From contig CAJOMG010000008.1 of the NCBI GenBank assembly GCA_905235595.1, positions 1 through 39,812 on the forward strand: a stretch of 39,812 bases of DNA, written 5' to 3'. The DNA is from an uncultured Desulfovibrio sp. (lineage in GTDB: Bacteria > Desulfobacterota > Desulfovibrionia > Desulfovibrionales > Desulfovibrionaceae). The notes beneath the pieces were generated by a model. It did not search any database. It had not been told where the DNA came from and worked only from the letters and a program-made list of their open reading frames with translations. This document shows positions 35,295 to 39,812 of the stretch, one piece after another (position 1 is the stretch's first letter; the number at the start of each line of letters is the position of its first letter). The position numbers and the translations under genes are program-made.

Positions 35295-35504
35295 ATGTTT
35301 GGCGTTAGCGTTTCTGAATTACTTATTGTTCTTGTAGTTGTCCTTCTCGTCTTTGGGGCAAAAAAACTGCCAGAAATTGGCGGAGGGCTTGGCAGGGCCA
35401 TACGTAATTTTCGTCGTGCTACGACTGAGCCAGATGAGATTGATATCACTGCCAAAGGACAAAAGCAGCCTTCCCCTTCAGATGAACCGAGTCACACCGC
35501 GTAA
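35295..35504 (+). CDS. tatA: Twin-arginine translocase subunit TatA
   Basis: The 69-aa protein has the TatA layout: one short membrane helix ([14 protein letters not shown], residues 8-21), the hinge [21 protein letters not shown] and a short charged tail. It forms the pore of the Tat pathway for folded proteins. GGAGGG before ATG 35295 fixes the start. tatC is not in the window. The pathway is directly relevant to the four Tat-signal proteins of the accessory cluster at 88-8076. Confidence 0.93.
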   Translation: MFGVSVSELLIVLVVVLLVFGAKKLPEIGGGLGRAIRNFRRATTEPDEIDITAKGQKQPSPSDEPSHTA

Positions 35505-35579
35505 TCCTCCTAATTTAGCTTCGCCGGTTACATACATACGCTTCGGCTCCCCAATGTACAGTGAACCAAAGGAGATGCT

Positions 35580-36011
35580 ATGAAAACGGAACAGATTTCT
35601 GTCTTCCTGGAAAACCGGGCTGGACGTCTGGCTGATGTTACACACTCCTTGGCTGAAGCAGGCATCAATATTCGTGCATTGTCTCTGGCCGACACATCTG
35701 ATTTTGGCATTTTGCGTATGATTGTGTGCGACCCGGATAAAGCCAAAGCGGTTCTCAAAGAAAAGGGCTTTACCATTGGTCGCACGAGCGTTGTAGCCGT
35801 AGAAGTGCCAGACAATCCAGGGGGATTAGATTCTGTTTTGCAGACGGTCTCTGCCAACGGCATTAATGTTGAGTACATGTATGCGCTTGTCCAGCGCGAT
35901 GTTGACAGTGCCATTATGATTTTCCGTTTTGACAAGGCTGATAAGGCTGTAGAGGTACTACGAAACAAAAATTTCGTTATTATCCCTTCAGATCGTCTCT
36001 GTGCAATTTGA
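35580..36011 (+). CDS. Tandem ACT-domain protein
   Basis: The 143-aa protein consists of two ACT domains (about 1-70 and 71-140), with the usual FLENRAGRLADVTHSLAEAGINIRAL and VPDNPGGLDSVLQTVSANGINVEYMY starts. ACT pairs bind amino acids and act as sensors. In Desulfovibrio and relatives such proteins often stand beside a phenylacetate-CoA ligase gene; none is adjacent here. AAAGGAG lies before the ATG. A strong terminator follows at 36167. Confidence 0.92.
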   Translation: MKTEQISVFLENRAGRLADVTHSLAEAGINIRALSLADTSDFGILRMIVCDPDKAKAVLKEKGFTIGRTSVVAVEVPDNPGGLDSVLQTVSANGINVEYMYALVQRDVDSAIMIFRFDKADKAVEVLRNKNFVIIPSDRLCAI

Positions 36012-36166
36012 CGCTAGATATACAAAGAACAAGCAGCATCTGGCAATTGCGGCTAACGCCAACAAAATTTGGAACTTGCCAACGCAAAATGATGTGTGGC
36101 TAGCATTGTCTGCGTATTGAAGGCACGAAATCAGTTCTGTGTTTTCCCCGTAAAAGGGAATTGTCC

Positions 36167-36204
36167 GTCTTGTGGAAATTTGTTCACATCCACAAGACTT
36201 TTTT
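36167..36204 (+). terminator. Strong rho-independent terminator
   Basis: GTCTTGTGGA (36167-36176) and TCCACAAGAC (36189-36198) form a perfect 10-bp stem with a 12-base loop and are followed directly by six T. It lies 156 bases after the ACT-domain gene, in the 321-base gap before amiC. The first part of the gap (36012-36166) shows only a small TTCCC/GGGAA hairpin at about 36145-36160. Confidence 0.9.
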
Positions 36205-36254
36205 CGACACTTTATTCACGAACATCCCTATAGAGTTCGCCAAGTTCAACCGAT

Positions 36255-36270
36255 TGGCATATATTATGCT
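36255..36270 (+). promoter_or_regulatory. Candidate sigma-54 promoter upstream of the amidase gene
   Basis: TGGCATATATTATGCT matches the -24/-12 pattern TGGCAYRNNNNTTGCW with one mismatch (A for the first T of the -12 box). The GG and GC pairs are exactly ten bases apart. It lies 62 bases before the ATG at 36333. An overlapping AT-rich sigma-70 -10 box cannot be excluded. Confidence 0.4.
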
Positions 36271-36332
36271 TTAACTCAAGAAGGTATGTATCACCAGCAT
36301 TTTGACAACTTCGTATCTGTAAGGATACTCCC

Positions 36333-38417
36333 ATGATCCGCAAGGCACACTCTCACTTTTTTTCAGCCGCGCAATCTTCTTCGATCTGGAGGCGACTTGT
36401 ACCGCCATTGGCCTTTATAGCGGCATTAAGCCTCATGATCGTATGTTTTTACGATTCTGGATATACGTCCCTGCCTCCCACCGGGAAACGCTATGACATG
36501 GCAAAAACTGGAGCATTGAAGCTCAGGCAGGATGCTAAACGTGCCGCTCTGCGTGAATCATGGGAAAAACTTGCAGCCGAATTTCAAGCCATTTATGACG
36601 CTGATCCTTCTTGGCCAAATCGGCCGGCAGCTCTTTTCCGTGCCGCTGAAGCACTGGAAGAACTGGCGCATCGCTCTTTTGCCAAGGCCGACGTTCACAA
36701 GGCCATTGAATGCTACGAAAGCGTTGCACAGCGGCATGCAGACAGCCGTCTTGCTGACGATGCACTGTTTCGGGCAGCCAAACTGCGAGCAGCCTGGTTA
36801 AAGGATGACAAGACTGCACTTATTCTTCTGGAACGTATCGAAAGCCAGTACCCCAAGAGTGACATGCGCACTGCGGTGCAGGCATTAAAAAAAACATTAC
36901 AGGCAGCAGCCAAAGGACGGACGGCTCCGGAAGCCCGTCAGCTAGCTAACACTGACGGCAAAGAGGCGATAGAAGAACAGACTCCCACACGTATTTCATC
37001 AAGCGCGAAAACACATCAGCAAGCATCAACTGTGCAGGCTAGAAAGCCTGTGCGTCAGGGAGCTTCTCTGGCTGAAAAGGCAGAATCCCTACCCCCACTT
37101 GCCTCTGATGATTTGCTTCCTCGATATCGTGAAGCAAAAAAACGTATGGAATCGCTCACATTGGATAAGGTTCGTGCTACACAGCGACAGCCTTGGGAAG
37201 ACCTGACTACAGAATTTTTACGCATTTACCAGGCCAAAAAGAACTGGGCTGTCTCGCCAGGAGCACTCTTCCGGGCAGCAGTAAGCCTCGAAGGCCTTGC
37301 CAATAATTCGCACCTTAAGAGAGAATACCGTCAAGCACGAGACCTGTATTTACGCTTAGCACAAGAATTCCCCCAAAGTGCCTTGGCAGATGATGCCCTC
37401 ATGCATGCGGCTGCTATAGATGCTGATAAACTCCAACAAACAGCCGAGGCTTTGGAATTACTTGATGCAGTAACAACTCTTTACTCAGGAGGGGATCAAA
37501 TTGCTGCAGCCCGTAACATGCGATCACGACTAAACAGCACCCCCCTTATCACAGCTCCTCCAACAGCCCGAGCCCCTGCAGCGACACTGCCACCACAAAA
37601 TGCCTCCCCCCTTGCAGCAAAAAAATCATCTTCCCGTCCGACTAGCATTCATTCTGCCAATCCACGTCTCGTCACTGATATGGCACGTCAGCTTGGTTTG
37701 AGCGTTCGCACAGTTTTCATAGATGCAGGGCATGGAGGCCGCGATCCTGGCACGCACCACAATACTGTGCTGGAACGCGAAATAACACTTGATGTGGCTT
37801 TGACACTTGGTCGCCTGCTCCAGACTAATGGTTTAGAGGTAATCTACAGCCGGACAAAAAATAGCACTGTCCCACTGCGCCAACGTACCGCCATGTCAAA
37901 CGCTGCAGGCACAGATCTCTTTGTCTCCATACATGTCAATGCCAACCCTAATGCCGGGGCACAGGGTTTTGAAACATACTATCTGGACATGGCCAAGACT
38001 CCAGAGGCTGCACGCCTTGCAGCAGTGGAAAACGCCGACAGTGGGCAACGCCTTCGAGATATGCGAAAGATGCTCGCCGACGTTATGCTTAACGCACGTG
38101 CAGGCGAGTCCCATCATCTTGCTAATGATATTCAGCGTCGCACCATCTCCCGGCTCAAGAAGCGCAAGTACACGGTACGCGATAACGGAGTCAAATCCGC
38201 ACCTTTTCTTGTGCTTGTAGGTACACAAATGCCAGCGGTACTCGTAGAGCTGGGCTATTGCACGAACAAAGATGAAGCACAAAACCTTCGGCTGCCACAA
38301 TACCGTATGGCACTTGCCGAAGGACTGGCCGAGGGTATTCTCGCCTACAGGGACAGGCTGCTCAAACGTCGCACAGTTCAGAATTCCTTGACGCAAGACA
38401 GCGCCGATGCTATGTGA
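36333..38417 (+). CDS. Membrane-anchored N-acetylmuramoyl-L-alanine amidase with two repeat modules
   Basis: The 694-aa protein has a membrane anchor (residues 22-40), two related helical modules (about 60-190 and 260-400, each with a W-x-LxxEF start, an ALFRAA stretch and an SxLADDAL stretch), a Pro/Ser/Thr-rich linker, and an Amidase_3 domain (about 455-680). Zinc and catalytic residues appear in FIDAGHGGRDPG, the Glu of LEREITL, SIHVNAN and the late Glu of VLVELGYCTN. It cuts the bond between muramic acid and the peptide stem in the periplasm, as AmiC does in cell separation. AAGGAT precedes the ATG. The modules resemble TPR-type YbgF repeats and probably localise the enzyme. Confidence 0.93.
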   Translation: MIRKAHSHFFSAAQSSSIWRRLVPPLAFIAALSLMIVCFYDSGYTSLPPTGKRYDMAKTGALKLRQDAKRAALRESWEKLAAEFQAIYDADPSWPNRPAALFRAAEALEELAHRSFAKADVHKAIECYESVAQRHADSRLADDALFRAAKLRAAWLKDDKTALILLERIESQYPKSDMRTAVQALKKTLQAAAKGRTAPEARQLANTDGKEAIEEQTPTRISSSAKTHQQASTVQARKPVRQGASLAEKAESLPPLASDDLLPRYREAKKRMESLTLDKVRATQRQPWEDLTTEFLRIYQAKKNWAVSPGALFRAAVSLEGLANNSHLKREYRQARDLYLRLAQEFPQSALADDALMHAAAIDADKLQQTAEALELLDAVTTLYSGGDQIAAARNMRSRLNSTPLITAPPTARAPAATLPPQNASPLAAKKSSSRPTSIHSANPRLVTDMARQLGLSVRTVFIDAGHGGRDPGTHHNTVLEREITLDVALTLGRLLQTNGLEVIYSRTKNSTVPLRQRTAMSNAAGTDLFVSIHVNANPNAGAQGFETYYLDMAKTPEAARLAAVENADSGQRLRDMRKMLADVMLNARAGESHHLANDIQRRTISRLKKRKYTVRDNGVKSAPFLVLVGTQMPAVLVELGYCTNKDEAQNLRLPQYRMALAEGLAEGILAYRDRLLKRRTVQNSLTQDSADAM

Positions 38418-38568
38418 TGCAAAGTTTTTATGTGTCAAGGCTGGGAAAGGGATGATGATCTCTAAACAGGACGGCGTGGCTTTTTCCCGTTACATTTTTT
38501 CTTGCACTTCGGCATTACCACCGTTGCAAGAAAACGTAATACTTCAGCATTGGGGAAGGAGAATTTTC

Positions 38569-39111
38569 ATGCGTAAGGTTTTGATGATGGCTGTCACAGT
38601 TGGACTTTTGCTTGGGGGGCAAGTCTACGCTGCTGATAGCGCTGCCACATCTGCGGTAAAAATTGGCGTAGTTGACATGCAGACAGTAGCCACGCAAAGC
38701 GAACCTGCTAAAGCCGCCAAAGCCCAGATGGAAAGCAAGTTCGGGAAGGAACGGGCCAATCTGGAAAAACAAGGGGAAGCCCTAAAAAAGAAGGCTGAAG
38801 CCCTAAAAAATCCCAAGATTGGTGAGGACAAGAAGCTTGATTTTATTCGTTCTAAGCAAGCGTTGGATCAAAAAACCCGTACGTTCTTGCGTAAGGTTGA
38901 GCAGGAAGAAGTTAAACTACGCCAGGACATGGTGACTCTGGTTTTCAACGCCACCTACGAAGTTGCCCGGGCAAAAGGTTTTAATTTTGTAGTTGATGTC
39001 ACGGCTGGCGGCGTTCTTTATGCTGATCAATCTATGGATCTTACAAAGGAAGTTCTTGCTGAAGTGAACAAGCTGTATAAGGAAAAAGGGAAAGATACAG
39101 AAAAAAAATAA
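38569..39111 (+). CDS. OmpH/Skp-type periplasmic chaperone
   Basis: The 180-aa protein has a Sec signal (MRKVLMMAVTVGLLLGGQVYA) and the OmpH fold: KIGVVDMQTVATQSEPAKAAKAQ, a charged coiled coil (about 70-125) and the closing strand FVVDVTAGGVLYAD with SMDLTKEVLAEVNKLY. It should hold unfolded outer-membrane proteins in the periplasm. GGGGAAGGAG before ATG 38569 fixes the start. In most Proteobacteria it precedes lpxD and fabZ; here a terminator and fabZ follow. Confidence 0.94.
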   Translation: MRKVLMMAVTVGLLLGGQVYAADSAATSAVKIGVVDMQTVATQSEPAKAAKAQMESKFGKERANLEKQGEALKKKAEALKNPKIGEDKKLDFIRSKQALDQKTRTFLRKVEQEEVKLRQDMVTLVFNATYEVARAKGFNFVVDVTAGGVLYADQSMDLTKEVLAEVNKLYKEKGKDTEKK

Positions 39112-39134
39112 GCGTCAGCGTTTTTGGTCTTCCG

Positions 39135-39172
39135 GGCTTCTCTGCCGCCATAAGGCTTGAGAAGCCTTTTTT
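39135..39172 (+). terminator. Rho-independent terminator between the chaperone gene and fabZ
   Basis: GGCTTCTC (39135-39142) and GAGAAGCC (39159-39166) form a perfect 8-bp stem followed by six T. It begins 24 bases after the chaperone stop, so fabZ probably depends on its own promoter or on read-through. Confidence 0.82.
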
Positions 39173-39205
39173 CATATCATCTTAATAACAAAGGAAATAC
39201 TACAA

Positions 39206-39664
39206 ATGCAAGATTCCTTACAGCATGTAATGGATATCCAACGCATCATGACCCTACTGCCCCATCGGTATCCTTTTCTTCTTGTAGACAGGGTCATTGA
39301 ATGTGTACCCGGTTCGCACATTAAAGCATATAAAAATATTACGTTCAACGAACCCTTTTTCCAAGGTCATTTCCCTGGAGTGCCCATCATGCCAGGTGTG
39401 CTTATTCTTGAAGCGCTAGCACAAACAGGCGGGTTGCTAGCGGCATCAGGCATGGAAGCCCTTGATGACAAGCTCTTTTTGTTTACTGGGCTTGATGGTG
39501 TCAAATTCCGTCGTCAGGTTGTGCCTGGAGATCGCCTGGACCTTGAATGCCACAATCTGCGTATGAAACTCAATCTATGCAAAATGGAAGCAAAAGCTTT
39601 TGTAGATGGCAAACTGGCTACTGAAGCGCAAATCACTGCAGCTATTGGCAATCGTCCACGATAA
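39206..39664 (+). CDS. fabZ: 3-hydroxyacyl-ACP dehydratase FabZ
   Basis: The 152-aa hot-dog-fold enzyme removes water from 3-hydroxyacyl-ACP in fatty acid synthesis. The catalytic His55 lies in GHFPGVPIMPG and Glu69 in LILEALAQ. The early LLPHRYPFLLVDRV and late KFRRQVVPGDRLDLE stretches are typical. AAAGGA precedes the ATG. lpxA, the usual next gene, does not appear in the 148 bases that follow. Confidence 0.96.
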   Translation: MQDSLQHVMDIQRIMTLLPHRYPFLLVDRVIECVPGSHIKAYKNITFNEPFFQGHFPGVPIMPGVLILEALAQTGGLLAASGMEALDDKLFLFTGLDGVKFRRQVVPGDRLDLECHNLRMKLNLCKMEAKAFVDGKLATEAQITAAIGNRPR

Positions 39665-39717
39665 ATTTTTCATGCAAGAGAAAGGGGTGCATCCGCATCA
39701 TATACATACTTGGAGGG

Positions 39718-39812
39718 ATGACAAAAGAGTGGACATGGGTTCCATGTCTAGAACCGGCCCCCGCGTCAAGGTTTTTTTGCTTCGAATCGGATGCAATCCA
39801 TGTCTCCGGCAT
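39718..39812 (+). other. Possible start of the next gene, cut by the window edge
   Basis: Two plus-strand frames stay open to the edge: one from ATG 39718 and one from GTG 39729 or ATG 39735. GGAGG at 39712 is too close to the first and 12 bases from the GTG. Neither short translation is recognisable; neither resembles the start of LpxA. A gene is likely but its frame cannot be settled here. Confidence 0.3.

Noticed and set aside
38512..38530. Sigma-54 promoter before the OmpH-type gene
   Set aside because: A GGCA and TTGCA pair is present but the GG-to-GC spacing is 13 bases instead of 10.

Overview
The window looks like a piece of a Desulfovibrio-type sulfate-reducer chromosome (Desulfovibrionaceae). 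I infer this from the core gene order in the right two thirds: metH, an RpoH-like sigma factor, a TPR lipoprotein, a LolB-like lipoprotein, rpiB, cysS, an M48 peptidase, hslV, ispE, tRNA-Gln, prs, a CTC-type rplY, pth, carD, rho, tatA, an ACT-domain protein, an amiC-type amidase, ompH and fabZ. As I remember it, this closely follows the Desulfovibrio vulgaris order. No rRNA, CRISPR array or complete insertion sequence is visible.

Positions 1-14830 look accessory. A tyrosine integrase (13347-14615) sits beside the 3' end of tRNA-Ser(CGA) (14802-14894). To its left, all on the minus strand, are a newly read 58-aa ORF, an unknown 139-aa gene, an AlpA-type regulator, a 935-aa Toprim/DUF927 primase-helicase and a second AlpA-type regulator. 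This is the replication and regulation core of a P4-like integrative element or phage satellite. It carries several repeat systems: a CACTACGGCATT direct-repeat family on both sides of the 139-aa gene and next to a very AT-rich tract (a candidate origin), two oppositely oriented TGCAGGAC clusters (one inside the primase gene), and ATACCGTCGTT repeats between the integrase and the tRNA. Left of the second AlpA gene lies a one-directional cluster: cupin, amidohydrolase, aldo/keto reductase, zinc alcohol dehydrogenase, DUF3737 protein, second aldo/keto reductase, double carboxymuconolactone-decarboxylase protein and two tandem flavodoxins. Four of these have twin-arginine signals and two have Sec signals, so much of the set should act outside the cytoplasm. 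It is probably island cargo, but no left attachment site is visible, so the island either runs past position 1 or ends inside the window without a recognisable repeat.

Positions 15013-20722 are a minus-strand run: metH, a TlpA-like thioredoxin, hpt, a zinc-ribbon/DUF3426 membrane protein and an AroP-type permease. From 20973 to the right end all protein genes are on the plus strand. They cover heat-shock transcription, envelope lipoproteins, translation (cysS, rplY, pth, tRNA-Gln), protein quality control (M48, hslV), isoprenoid and PRPP synthesis (ispE, prs), transcription control (carD, rho), Tat export (tatA), peptidoglycan cleavage (amiC) and the start of an envelope cluster (ompH, fabZ). 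The expected lpxD between ompH and fabZ is absent.

The strongest candidates for undescribed biology are the multi-repeat replication/control region of the island (12203-13093), the repeat cluster kept in frame inside the primase, the 58-aa protein behind the integrase, and the exported flavodoxin/reductase cargo.
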